Shown: positions 9,938 through 19,986, counted from the first letter of the stretch. The stretch: DNA of 64,000 nt from Scheffersomyces stipitis CBS 6054 (GCF_000209165.1 NC_009068.1:2542001-2606000); one strand, 5' to 3'. Numbers and translations are program-made. The notes: generated by a model from the letters alone, not told the origin.

Positions 9938-12900
9938 ATGAAGTTCATTTCTTTATTGATTCCGATATTTTGGCTACTAGCGTTAGCATCATGTGGTGAC
10001 TCACTCATATCCTTCGAATTGAGGGCTGTTTTTCTTGATAATCATTCACCCAACCCTGATGGGTTCTATATGAACTACTATGAAGGAACAGGTGAATATC
10101 AAACAAGCACAACTGTCTACGGCAAAAGAGAAGACAAAACTGAAATCCAACCATTGCCCACTTCCGAGTCTGCAAATATCAATAAAAGGACACCATCTTC
10201 GTATGTTTTGTTTGGGTTCGACTTCGATACAGATGTAGTGGTTTTCACTTTGGATCCTAGCTCCGGTTACCTTACCTGTAATATTGCAGAGGATCAATAC
10301 GTTGTCCTTGACTCATTAATGGGGCTTACTCTTTCTTCAACTCCACAGGGTGGGTTTTCAACATCTGTATCTGCTTCTGATCAAGTTACGTATTTGTCAT
10401 TAGATGGAAGTATCTATTTTTTTCTGTGTCAATTTGGAACGACGAACTCTTTCACTATCAATACATTTAATTCTAATTCTTTGTACTGTGGAAGTATTAA
10501 CATGCAAATTTATTTGTATGACGGCGACGAACCCACTGATACCGATCATTCAACTACATCATCATCTAGTGACATTGCAGCTATTCCAAACCCTTCCACC
10601 TCCGAGATCAGCGATTCAACTTCTTCTGTAAGCACAACTTCCATATCGTCAACTGCATCCACCAGCTCTGGTTCTACTGGCAGTCCTACAGCAACTCCAA
10701 TTCCATTAGTGGAGTCTCTCTGTCTGTTTGAGATGTTTATCAGAGGGGAGAATTTTGATGATGTTCAATTGGGTATGGAATTGGTAGACAATTTCGTAGT
10801 GCCAGCAGTCGGAGGATCTTCCGTATTCGACTACTACTACGATACTACAATGAGAGTAGGCTACATTATGGTCGAAGGATCTTATCCTTCTGGACAACAA
10901 GTGTACGACGAAGGTCCATATCTACAAAATCCTGCTCTTAACGGATTCCATCTTGGATCTGGACCAATGTACAGCTGGCAAGTTAATCAAGTAGGAAATG
11001 AATTTGAATTGGCTTACCCCTGGCCATTCTATGCATGTAACTACGGAGATGATTCTACACCATTTACGCTTACGGACAGTGAACAGCTATTGGAGTACCC
11101 TCTATGTCAGCCGGTGACAGTCATATTAAAATATGGTCAATTGTCATCTACCTGTCCTCCAACCCCATCTCTGGTTGTCAGTTCAGTGGAAAGTGAGTCG
11201 CACTCTGAGAGTGTGAGCTCAGTGTCGTCGCCTTCTTCGGAACTTCCAACTCTTACTTCAGATGCTCCAACTCCCGGTTGCGTTGAAAAGTTTGACGCCG
11301 ATCCTCAGGGAATAACTTATGGTGTAATGGGGTCATTTGCTATTGCCACGGTCAGTGGTGTACCAATGTTTGCTGTATCTACCGATGGAGTTACAGGTGA
11401 CTTTGCCTATGATCCAGAATCTAGTAAGATATCATATGCCAACACCTATTTGTCGATTAGCGAAAACCTTTTCATGACAGCCGATGACGAATCTCACGCT
11501 GTAGAAGGATGGAGCATTGTAGAATACAACGGAGGACATATTTTGAGTTTCCTTGGACTCACAATTTTTCAAGCTTGTTCTATAGATGAGTCGGATACTT
11601 ACGTCATTAAAGATCCAAGATTCAATCAAGATGGTCTCATTTGCCCAACCTTCATGATACAAATACTTGAAGATAGCATTAACTCTGTATGTCTGCTAGA
11701 TGCCTCATCTACGCACTCTGCAATTAGTTCCACACCAACCGAATCATTTCAGTTGTCGTCCTCTTCGGAACTTCCAATCATTACGTCAGGTGCTCCAACT
11801 CTTACTTCAAGTGCTCCAACTCTTACTTCAAGTGCTCCAACTCTTACTTCAGGTGCTCCAACTCCCGGTTGCGTTGAAGAGTTTGATGCCGATCCTCAGG
11901 GAATAACTTATGGTGTAATGGGGTCATTTGCTATTGCCACGGTCAGTGGTGTACCAATGTTTGCTGTATCTACCGATGGAGTTACAGGTGACTTTGCCTA
12001 TGATCCAGAATCTAGTAAGATATCATATGCCAACACCTATTTGTCGATTAGCGAAAACCTTTTCATGACAGCCGATGACGAATCTCACGCTGTAGAAGGA
12101 TGGAGCATTGTAGAATACAACGGAGGACATATTTTGAGTTTCCTTGGACTCACAATTTTTCAAGCTTGTTCTATAGATGAGTCGGATACTTACGTCATTA
12201 AAGATCCAAGATTCAATCAAGATGGTCTCATTTGCCCAACCTTCATGATACAAATACTTGAAGATAGCATTAACTCTGTATGTCTGCTAGATGCCTCATC
12301 TACGCACTCTGCAATTAGTTCCACACCAACCGAATCATTTCAGTTGTCGTCCTCTTCGGAACTTCCAATCATTACGTCAGGTGCTCCAACTCTTACTTCA
12401 AGTGCTCCAACTCTTACTTCAGGTGCTCCAACTCCCGGTTGCGTTGAAGAGTTTGATGCCGATCCTCAGGGAATAACTTATGGTGTAATGGGGTCATTTG
12501 CTATTGCCACGGTCAGTGGTGTACCAATGTTTGCTGTATCTACCGATGGAGTTACAGGTGACTTTGCCTATGATCCAGAATCTAGTAAGATATCATATGC
12601 CAACACCTATTTGTCGATTAGCGAAAACCTTTTCATGACAGCCGATGACGAATCTCACGCTGTAGAAGGATGGAGCATTGTAGAATACAACGGAGGACAT
12701 ATTTTAAGTTTTCTTGGACTCACAATATTTCAAGCTTGTTCTATAGATGGGACGGATACTTACGTCATGAAGGACCCAAGATTCAATCAAGATGGTCTCA
12801 TTTGCCCAACCTTCATGATACAAATACTTGAAGATAGTATTAACTCCATGTGTGTGGCAAGTCTGGCAAATAGTGAATACTCTTCCTTAACGAGTTTATT

Positions 12901-15265
12901 GAGTTCTAAGTTCAGCAGTATATCGCTGGTTTCAGATTCAAGGGGGTACATCTCTTCCTCACTGCAATGGACTTCATTACCAGAGTCAACCATAGAAAGC
13001 AAGGAGTCTACCGCTTCTTCGTTATCGAAATTGACTTCTATCTCTTCAGTCATTTCAAGCATTCCTACTCCAAGTATATCTACATCAGTTTCTCCTCCTC
13101 CGACTGACGTATTTAAGTTGCTTGCAATTATAGACGGACTCTTAGCCTACATTGAAGCACTATTGGTTGAATTAGAATCGGGCTTGCCAATCTTAGCCAA
13201 AAGAGAAGAGGTCTACATCTTGGGCATTGATCTTGGCGGGCCGGATGTTGTCTTCAATTATGATAACGATACAGGTTATCTCGCAGCAGACAACGGCTTG
13301 TATGTTCAAGCACCAGATCCTGTAAAAGGAATCTATCTCGGACCAGATCCAATATCTGGTTGGGGTTATGACGAAAACAGTCAATTGACATTTAATTCAC
13401 AGTCAGCTTTCTTTAGATGCCCTTATGGAGACGATGGAGGATTCGTCCTTTCCCCTGTTAATGGTGGAAGCTGTGTAGGGTTGCAATTGGCAGTCGAACT
13501 TCAAGTTGGAAGTTCGTCATCTAGTACACCACTGGCTACCTCAAGTCAAGACCATACTTCTACTTCTGAGACTTCTACTAATGAAAATTATTCTTCAGTA
13601 GGACAAACGGAAAGTCAAAGTATTGATTCAACACTGGATACTGGATTGGGTTATTCTAGCTTTTCTAATAGTACTTCCAGTCAATTATCTGTTAGATCGT
13701 CTGTGGCAACTTCTATTAGCACCGGTGACATTGCAGTTAGTATATCAACTGGTGCATCAGCTAGTATATCTGCTGGTACATCTGCTGGAAATTACGATAC
13801 TTCACTTGGCATGTCTACGGGCACTTCTCATGGTACTTCGTCTGATATTAGTACTGAAACCACTCCTAGATCTTCTGCAGATGTTAATTCTTCTATCGGC
13901 AATGATAATTCTGGTACTTCTTCAGAGGGAGATTCATCTATAGTTTCTATTGATTTCTCTTCAGGTTCTCTCCAGATCACAGATTCACTTACTCCTTCTT
14001 CTATTGTTCCAACTTCTCTGGTTCCAGCTTCTCTGATTCCAGCTTCTCTGGTTCCAGCTTCTCTGATTCCAGCTTCTCTGGTTCCAGCTTCTCTGGTTCC
14101 AGTAACAAAGACGACGTCGTACAACTTCCAATTAACAGCCATCGCTGCTCCTCCAAATAAATTCGAGGAATTGGTTCTAGTACAAGACAGCAGAATGATA
14201 TTAGATGTAACTACAGGTTCTGAATTTGAATTGAAGCTTCCTGAAGGTTACCTTACTGTTCAAAGCTTGTACGTTCATGCAGATGCTATAGGATTCTACC
14301 TTAGTTCTGAACCTATTGGTGGATTCTCATTCATCGGGGATCCAATTTTGGAATTTAACGGCCAGCTGGACTTCTACATTTGTCCAACGTTGGACGTCCC
14401 ATTACAACTTACGAAAGTTGATCCAAGCTGTATGCTCGGTTCATTGCTGCTTATCTTGGATGGGTCATCTACTTCAATTGCACCAGATGAGAACTCCCAA
14501 AGTCAACTGGTTGCCAACATAAATACCCTCGACTCTTCAAGTCTGTTGACAACTGCTACACTTTTAACAAGCGAAGTTATTACAATCACAGATTGTCCAA
14601 GTACAATAACTAATTGTCCTCTTGAATCTATCAGAACCGTCACCATTCCTAAGACATTAGTAACAACCTATTGCCCTGTATCTGGAAGCCAATCGATGAC
14701 TATTTCGATTGAGATTATTTCGACTGAAATAGTCACACTTACCAAATGTCCAAGTTCTGTAACCAACTGTCCCGTCAAAACCACGGAATTGACAACAAAT
14801 CTTCATACAATGAAAACGGTCTCAGTTATGCCTATTGATGTCTTAACGACATTTACTTCAGTGGAGACTTTGGCTTGCACCAAGCATTGTTTAAAGAGCC
14901 AGTTACCGGTGCTCTTAACTCATACATTAACTTCACCTTTAGGAAACAATCCACAGGCAACTGGAGGTTCAGCAGGTAAGGGAAGTTCACCAACTAATAC
15001 TGTGAATACAGCAGCTGCTGGAACAGGAGTTGCTGGCATTCACAGTCCTGGTAACACAATTTCGGAATTTGAACCGGTCTCTTCGAGTATTTCGACTTCT
15101 ATGATTGTTCCTAGCGTCTCATTACTTTCTCAAAATTCAAATTCTCCAGAATCAATTTCGACTTCAGTATCAGTATGGACTGTTGAAGCACTTGGAAATG
15201 CTGCTGATAAGCTTTCTGGAACTGTAGGATCCATTATCTTGATGATGATTGCCTATTTCTATTGA
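9938..15265 (+). CDS. Large GPI-anchored repeat-rich cell wall protein (adhesin/flocculin-like)
   Basis: 1775 residues with a signal peptide (about residues 1-19, MKFISLLIPIFWLLALASC) and a C-terminal GPI-type tail (GNAADKLSG, then a short hydrophobic end). At least seven related globular modules are separated by Ser/Thr-rich linkers. They start near residues 25, 255, 447, 644, 834, 1060 and 1390. The shared pattern is YD..TGYL, a later G..P..GW/GGF, then F..C and a final Cys. Modules 3-5 are nearly identical. The region near residues 1545-1620 has paired CPS.ITNCP motifs typical of yeast flocculin-like wall proteins. A role in adhesion or wall structure is inferred from architecture; ligand and family are not recognised. 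CTG codons are frequent in the stalk and would be Ser in the CTG clade, adding O-mannosylation sites. It lies between an amidase pseudogene and a dead transposon. Confidence 0.88.
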   Translation: MKFISLLIPIFWLLALASCGDSLISFELRAVFLDNHSPNPDGFYMNYYEGTGEYQTSTTVYGKREDKTEIQPLPTSESANINKRTPSSYVLFGFDFDTDVVVFTLDPSSGYLTCNIAEDQYVVLDSLMGLTLSSTPQGGFSTSVSASDQVTYLSLDGSIYFFLCQFGTTNSFTINTFNSNSLYCGSINMQIYLYDGDEPTDTDHSTTSSSSDIAAIPNPSTSEISDSTSSVSTTSISSTASTSSGSTGSPTATPIPLVESLCLFEMFIRGENFDDVQLGMELVDNFVVPAVGGSSVFDYYYDTTMRVGYIMVEGSYPSGQQVYDEGPYLQNPALNGFHLGSGPMYSWQVNQVGNEFELAYPWPFYACNYGDDSTPFTLTDSEQLLEYPLCQPVTVILKYGQLSSTCPPTPSLVVSSVESESHSESVSSVSSPSSELPTLTSDAPTPGCVEKFDADPQGITYGVMGSFAIATVSGVPMFAVSTDGVTGDFAYDPESSKISYANTYLSISENLFMTADDESHAVEGWSIVEYNGGHILSFLGLTIFQACSIDESDTYVIKDPRFNQDGLICPTFMIQILEDSINSVCLLDASSTHSAISSTPTESFQLSSSSELPIITSGAPTLTSSAPTLTSSAPTLTSGAPTPGCVEEFDADPQGITYGVMGSFAIATVSGVPMFAVSTDGVTGDFAYDPESSKISYANTYLSISENLFMTADDESHAVEGWSIVEYNGGHILSFLGLTIFQACSIDESDTYVIKDPRFNQDGLICPTFMIQILEDSINSVCLLDASSTHSAISSTPTESFQLSSSSELPIITSGAPTLTSSAPTLTSGAPTPGCVEEFDADPQGITYGVMGSFAIATVSGVPMFAVSTDGVTGDFAYDPESSKISYANTYLSISENLFMTADDESHAVEGWSIVEYNGGHILSFLGLTIFQACSIDGTDTYVMKDPRFNQDGLICPTFMIQILEDSINSMCVASLANSEYSSLTSLLSSKFSSISLVSDSRGYISSSLQWTSLPESTIESKESTASSLSKLTSISSVISSIPTPSISTSVSPPPTDVFKLLAIIDGLLAYIEALLVELESGLPILAKREEVYILGIDLGGPDVVFNYDNDTGYLAADNGLYVQAPDPVKGIYLGPDPISGWGYDENSQLTFNSQSAFFRCPYGDDGGFVLSPVNGGSCVGLQLAVELQVGSSSSSTPLATSSQDHTSTSETSTNENYSSVGQTESQSIDSTLDTGLGYSSFSNSTSSQLSVRSSVATSISTGDIAVSISTGASASISAGTSAGNYDTSLGMSTGTSHGTSSDISTETTPRSSADVNSSIGNDNSGTSSEGDSSIVSIDFSSGSLQITDSLTPSSIVPTSLVPASLIPASLVPASLIPASLVPASLVPVTKTTSYNFQLTAIAAPPNKFEELVLVQDSRMILDVTTGSEFELKLPEGYLTVQSLYVHADAIGFYLSSEPIGGFSFIGDPILEFNGQLDFYICPTLDVPLQLTKVDPSCMLGSLLLILDGSSTSIAPDENSQSQLVANINTLDSSSLLTTATLLTSEVITITDCPSTITNCPLESIRTVTIPKTLVTTYCPVSGSQSMTISIEIISTEIVTLTKCPSSVTNCPVKTTELTTNLHTMKTVSVMPIDVLTTFTSVETLACTKHCLKSQLPVLLTHTLTSPLGNNPQATGGSAGKGSSPTNTVNTAAAGTGVAGIHSPGNTISEFEPVSSSISTSMIVPSVSLLSQNSNSPESISTSVSVWTVEALGNAADKLSGTVGSIILMMIAYFY
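11276..12860 (+). repeat. Three near-identical in-frame tandem repeats (591/570 bp period)
   Basis: Units begin at 11276, 11867 and 12437 (GCVEK/EFDADPQG). Units 1 and 2 differ by only a few bases. Unit 3 diverges only in its last ~150 bp. The two period lengths differ by exactly 21 bp, one minisatellite unit in the linker. Such identity at silent sites points to recent duplication or gene conversion. Confidence 0.95.
11792..12436 (+). repeat. 21-bp minisatellite (APTLTSS) in two linkers
   Basis: The linker between units 1 and 2 (from 11792) has three 21-bp copies plus a variant APTP. The linker between units 2 and 3 (from 12383) has two copies plus the variant. The intervening sequence is the long repeat. 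Copy number differs within one allele, so length polymorphism between strains is likely. Confidence 0.9.
14006..14095 (+). repeat. 15-bp minisatellite, six units
   Basis: Six in-frame copies of GTT/ATT-CCA-GCT/ACT-TCT-CTG. With the standard code each unit is (V/I)PASL; with CTG read as Ser it becomes (V/I)PASS, which fits the Ser/Thr-rich stalk much better. Confidence 0.92.
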
Positions 15266-15550
15266 ATTCTTCAATTTTATTAGTTACATAATTTAGCCTT
15301 ACATATACTTCAATTTGCATGTCGTTCTTTAAGATTGTTACACCGTATAGTCAAAAATAGTTGTGCGAATACATAGTGAATTTTGTATTAGTAGACACAG
15401 ATTATTGTATGAAGAAGTTACTATATATTGAAGGACCATGAGCACAATATTAAAGGGTTAGCGGACTGTATTGTACCATAAACAAATGGACGTGCCTCAA
15501 TTAAATTCCATCCCTTAGCTCCTCTGGAAAGAAGAGATAAGCAAATATGA

Positions 15551-17067
15551 CTTCCAGTTGTTGTTCACAAGGTCAGGATTACAGAGAATGTCCTTTCATT
15601 TCGAGGACGTCTTGGTAAGATAACCAACGAACTGGGCAAGTCTATGGTCGACCATGGATACTTGGACGAATTAAAGCCTCTGGACGGCTTGATTATTCTT
15701 CAAGCTTATTTGAACAGAAGGTCTCAAGAAGAAATCTTAACGAAGCCACCTCATCTAAGAGAAGAGTTAATGCAAATCAATTCACTTGTTGGTGATTCTG
15801 AAACTTATTCATTCGAAGGAATGGACGAAGACAGTGATGACGAAATTATCAAAATGATGGTACGCCAGCGAAGAACAGTAGGCAGACTGGCTTACTTACT
15901 TGAGTCCGTAAATGAAATTGATAGTCAATAATCAATTCACGCTAAAGAAAAAGATGCCAAAGATAAGAAGGCTCCTTATAGAAAGTACACTCTAGAGCAA
16001 GTGGCGGGATTTTCTGATGATATAACAGCGCAAGTAGGGTCCTCGGTTGCCAAAATAGCTCGTTCTCATGGAATACAAGAAAACACTGGGCAAAGATGGG
16101 TAAGAGACTATAAAAAGTCCAAAAAGTTGCCGTTTGAACTTGCAAGAGGCAGGAAGCAGAAGTCAAACAAATTGAATGAAACCACGAGGATTTTCTTAAG
16201 TCAAAACTTGTGGATGATTGTACATTGTCTCTTGACATGATGATTTCTGACTTACTGGACCACTTTGAAGGTCTTCGTGTGAGTGAATCAACTTTGGGTC
16301 GATTTCTCAGCGATAATGTTCATTTCACGTTCAAAAAGATTAGAAAGGAGCCATTTGCTCGAAATACAGAGTGGATGATTGACAAGCGGTATGATTATGT
16401 TAGCCTTATTAACAGATCTGATATCGACTAGTACAACAACTGTATTTTCATAGACGAGGCAGGTTTTCAAATTGATATGTCTCCTCTGTATGGTTGGGCT
16501 TCATCTAGTGTTACTCCCGTTTCTAGAGTAACTGGCAAATCGGAAAACAGAACTGTCATGGGTGCTGTTAACTCGAAGGGAATTGTACAACTCAACTTGA
16601 AAAAGCCATTCAGGAACGTCGCAAAGAAGAGGAAAACTGCCTCAGCCAGAAGAGATCAAGCTAATGAAGATAGAGATGAATCAGTAGGTACTACAACAGG
16701 GCATTTCAAGTATTTTGTTCTTGATGTCCTTCTGACATTGGATCTCTACCCTGAGTATAGGAACTGCTACCTCATCATGGACAATGCAAGTGTTCACAAA
16801 AATCACTCGATTTAGAGAATAATTCTAAGCAGAGGTTATAGATTGCAATACTTGCCTCCTTATTCACCCGATTTAAATCCTATTGAAAATTTCTGGGGGC
16901 AATTGAAGAAGAGGTTGTCGAGAGCAAAGTTCCGCCAAGGAGAAGATTTGAGTTCACGTATTCGAGAGGCTGTCTTATCTATGCAAACGGAACTTTTTCT
17001 GCAGAATGTCCAGCATTCAATTGATTGTTTTCAGACTTGCTTGCGAAAAGAACCACTTCAGTTCTAG
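15551..17067 (+). pseudogene. DD34E transposase pseudogene
   Basis: One frame runs from 15551 to a TAA at 15929-15931 and continues in the same frame into a helix-turn-helix region (VAKIARSHGIQENTGQRW) and a basic GRKQKS linker. A frameshift near 16200 leads to KLVDDCTLSLDMMISDLL. In-frame stops then occur at TAG 16429-16431 and TAG 16813-16815. The catalytic core is recognisable: FIDEAGF (first Asp), IMDNASVHK (second Asp) and PPYSPDLNPIENFW (Glu). Counting through the TAG, 34 residues separate the second Asp and the Glu, giving DD34E, the Tc1/mariner-IS630 spacing. Three stops and a frameshift make it inactive. The N-terminal ~125 residues before the first stop have no recognised function. 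Confidence 0.9.
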
Positions 17068-17197
17068 GTTTTAACTTTAATATCGTATTTTTGTATTTAT
17101 GTTTACTTTTTTGTTATTTTTTTTTTTTTCAATACGAAACAGGTATCTTTCTCTCTAAAGAAATGCAAAATCGATTTCAACGGTTGGCAATTTACCA

Positions 17198-17381
17198 AAA
17201 GCAATGGTGCAATAATTCACCTCATTTGCTACAAGAAATACTATACAAATGGTGTAAAACTGTTTGTGCGGGTAGTGCAAAATAAATTTGGAGTACGACA
17301 TTATCTTTTCCGAGGGCCATCCAATTGAAACTTTCGGACCATGCAAAATTCCGAGGGCTACGGTGCAATTGCATGGGAACG
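17198..17381 (+). repeat. Dispersed repeat copy B
   Basis: 184-bp unit, inverted relative to the copy at 5600-5759, lying 130 bp past the transposase end. It begins at AAAGCAATGGTGCAATAATT and ends at GCATGGGAACG. It contains AATTCCGAGGGC and TTTTCCGAGGGC, i.e. CCGAGGG twice. Confidence 0.85.
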
Positions 17382-18312
17382 TACGGTGAGAATTACTAGA
17401 GATGCAGTCTAATGGATCCGGTCCGACCATATTTGGCTAAGATAAAAAGACCACTACAATAGTGCACTAAAAGCGCGGAAACAAGAAGACTAGATGTGTG
17501 TAGTTGTTGAATTTCACCGATACTTCCACCATCTAAGCCTGTGTCAAAAAATGGTTAGGTCCTATTGGTTGGTTAGACTAGATTATTGTCCAAAGCAAGC
17601 ACACAGTTTAGAGGGGCAGAGGAGAGGGGTGGCCCCCGCCTTGTGTAATGAGATGAGGAAAAAAAAGGTAGACGCAGAGATTGAAGTGAGTCAAGAGCCA
17701 ATAATGAAGAGAGTAACAATAAAGAGTCAAATAGCAGTGTAAAATAAGGAATAAAAATTGCGAACAGATTCAACTTTAATTCAATCAGTTTTCAGTCACT
17801 AGTTTTAGCTCTAACAGCCGTAAATTAATGTCGATCCAGTTTCTGATTCTGATAATCAGCCAAAGGTCCTACCATTCCAGTAGCGCAGATGCCGAAAGTT
17901 ACCGATCAGCAAGATCCAGCCAACTGAAACCTGGGCTGGATAAAATACCTCGAATGCACCTTCAACCCTCCAATAGTTCCGACCAGACATATCCGGTCCA
18001 TCACTGCGATGGAAACCAATCTCGGTTGATCAAACTCCGAACGATTTTTTTTTTCGCGCCATGAATTCTAATTCGTACTGGCGCTAATCAGGAGAAATAT
18101 TAATTGAAATTTTATTTTTCCAAGCGTGTCGATATCAGCATTTCGACTTTATATAAGATGAATAGCCGCTGGTAAAACCGCAAACTTCTTTCCAAAATTT
18201 GAATTTTGCTTTCGATTTCGATTTTGATTTTTCAATTTTGACTTGCTTCTTCCAGACTTCCTATTCTGTTAGAATTTCGCTGACATCACTGTAGGCTAGC
18301 ATCTCAATTGAC
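17382..18312. other. Intergenic region, promoter of the NADH dehydrogenase gene
   Basis: The left half flanks the transposon and has no coding signal. The right half is the promoter: a TATATAA box at 18150-18156 and T/C-rich tracts (repeated TTCGATTTCGATTTTGA-like sequence near 18210) before the ATG. No other gene is seen. Confidence 0.5.
18148..18157 (+). promoter_or_regulatory. TATA box of the NDE1-like gene
   Basis: TTTATATAAG about 155 bp upstream of the ATG at 18313, at a spacing normal for yeast promoters with initiation 40-120 bp downstream. Confidence 0.55.
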
Positions 18313-19986
18313 ATGTTTAGAACCGGTGCCAGACGTCTTCTCAGCTCTTCGACCAGGATCCTCAACCAGTCCTCGGCTCCTCAAGCTATCAAGGTCCAAC
18401 AAAAGGGCTTTTTCGCCAAAACATGGCGCTACACTAAGCTCACGACCCTTTTGGCTGTTGCTGGATCTGTTGGTTTTGTCGGCTACAAGGTCTACAACGA
18501 ATCGCACCCTGCCGACCAAATCAAGCAGGTTCCAGAATTCGAAACCGGCCAGAAAAAGAAAACCTTGGTCATCTTGGGTTCCGGCTGGGGCTCCATCTCG
18601 TTGTTGAAGAACTTGGACACGACTTTGTACAATGTCGTTGTTGTCTCTCCTAGAAACTACTTCCTTTTCACTCCATTGTTACCTTCCTGCCCTACCGGTA
18701 CTGTTGAATTGAGATCGATTGTCGAACCAGTCAGATCCATTACCAGAAGATCACCCGGTGAAGTCATCTATTTGGAAGCTGAAGCCACTTCTATTGATCC
18801 AGTCAACAACAGAGTCACTATTAAGCAATCTACAACCGTTCACTCCGGCCACTCCGGTAAAGACACCTCGTCGTCGAAGTCTACTGTTGCGGACTACACT
18901 GGAATTGATGAAATCACCACCTCATTGAGCTATGATTACTTGGTTGTCGGTGTCGGTGCCCAACCCTCGACTTTTGGAATCCCAGGTGTTGCTGAAAACT
19001 CCGTTTTCTTGAAAGAAGTCTCTGACTCTGTTACCATCAGAAAGAGATTGATGGATGTCATTGAAGCTGCCAACATTTTGCCTAAGGGTGACTCTGAGAG
19101 AAAGAGATTATTGTCAATTGTCGTTTGTGGTGGTGGTCCAACTGGTGTTGAAGTTGCCGGTGAATTGCAGGACTACATCGACCAGGACTTGAAGAAATGG
19201 ATGCCTGAAGTAGCTGACGAATTGAAGGTTACCTTGGTTGAAGCTTTGCCAAACGTATTGAACATGTTCAACGCTAAGTTGGTTGAGTACACCAAGGAAG
19301 TATTTGCTGAAACCAACATCATCTTGAGAACTAACACTATGGTCAAGAAGGTGAGCGACAAGAACGTTCATGCTTCGCACAAATTGAAGGACGGATCCAC
19401 TGAAAGCGTAGAAATCCCATATGGTCTCTTGATCTGGGCTACTGGTAACGCACCTAGAGACATCACCCGTGACTTGATATCTAAGGTCGACGAACAGAAG
19501 AACGCCAGAAGAGGATTGTTGGTTGACGAAAGAATGTTACTTGATGGTACCGACAACATCTTTGCTCTTGGTGACTGTACCTTTACCAAATACGCTCCTA
19601 CTGCCCAAGTCGCTTTCCAGGAAGGTATCTTTTTGGCTAAGCACTTTGCCAAATTGCACGAACTCGAGTCCCTCAAGTACACCTTAGCCAACCCTAAGCC
19701 TACTGACAACACCGATAGATTGACCAAGAAGTTGACCAAGTTGGAACAAAAGTTGCCTGTCTTCCAGTACAATCACCAGGGTTCCTTAGCTTACATTGGT
19801 TCTGAAAGAGCCGTCGCTGACTTGGTGTGGGGTGACTGGTCAAACATCACCTCTGGTGGTTCTTTCACCTACTTGTTCTGGAGATCGGCTTACATCTACA
19901 TGTGTCTTTCTGTCAAGAACCAGATCTTGGTCTGTTTCGATTGGGTCAAGGTCTCTTTGTTCGGCAGAGACTGTTCCAAGGAATAG
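18313..19986 (+). CDS. NDE1: Mitochondrial external type II NADH dehydrogenase (NDE1-like)
   Basis: 557 residues, matching the yeast external enzymes (about 560). It oxidises cytosolic NADH at the outer face of the inner mitochondrial membrane and passes electrons to ubiquinone without pumping protons. An Arg/Ser-rich presequence (MFRTGARRLLSSSTR) is followed by a short hydrophobic segment (TLLAVAGSVGFVGYKVY), typical of externally facing forms. The FAD-binding Rossmann motif is VILGSGWGS near residue 89; the NADH-binding motif is VVCGGGPTGVEVAGEL near 272. LIWATGN and NIFALGDC (FAD contact) come later, and the C-terminus has the conserved GSLAYIGSERAVADL and WRSAYIYMCLSVKN membrane-anchoring region. 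It contains no CTG codon and uses mostly TTG for Leu, as expected of a highly expressed CTG-clade gene. NDE1 versus NDE2 cannot be settled; the internal NDI1 type is less likely. Confidence 0.93.
   Translation: MFRTGARRLLSSSTRILNQSSAPQAIKVQQKGFFAKTWRYTKLTTLLAVAGSVGFVGYKVYNESHPADQIKQVPEFETGQKKKTLVILGSGWGSISLLKNLDTTLYNVVVVSPRNYFLFTPLLPSCPTGTVELRSIVEPVRSITRRSPGEVIYLEAEATSIDPVNNRVTIKQSTTVHSGHSGKDTSSSKSTVADYTGIDEITTSLSYDYLVVGVGAQPSTFGIPGVAENSVFLKEVSDSVTIRKRLMDVIEAANILPKGDSERKRLLSIVVCGGGPTGVEVAGELQDYIDQDLKKWMPEVADELKVTLVEALPNVLNMFNAKLVEYTKEVFAETNIILRTNTMVKKVSDKNVHASHKLKDGSTESVEIPYGLLIWATGNAPRDITRDLISKVDEQKNARRGLLVDERMLLDGTDNIFALGDCTFTKYAPTAQVAFQEGIFLAKHFAKLHELESLKYTLANPKPTDNTDRLTKKLTKLEQKLPVFQYNHQGSLAYIGSERAVADLVWGDWSNITSGGSFTYLFWRSAYIYMCLSVKNQILVCFDWVKVSLFGRDCSKE

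Larger units (their letters stand above)
15551..17381 (+). mobile_element. Dead Tc1/mariner/IS630-type DNA transposon
   Basis: The segment contains a broken DDE transposase followed by a T-rich stretch and the 184-bp dispersed repeat. The left boundary is uncertain: the wall protein gene ends at 15265 and I could not find a terminal inverted repeat pairing with the right side. The limits given run from the earliest open transposase frame to the end of the repeat. It sits directly downstream of the wall protein gene and 0.9 kb upstream of the NADH dehydrogenase gene. Confidence 0.7.

Noticed and set aside
11432..12253. Two identical 76-codon antisense frames inside the wall protein
   Set aside because: They are identical only because the sense-strand DNA repeat is identical; no independent coding evidence.
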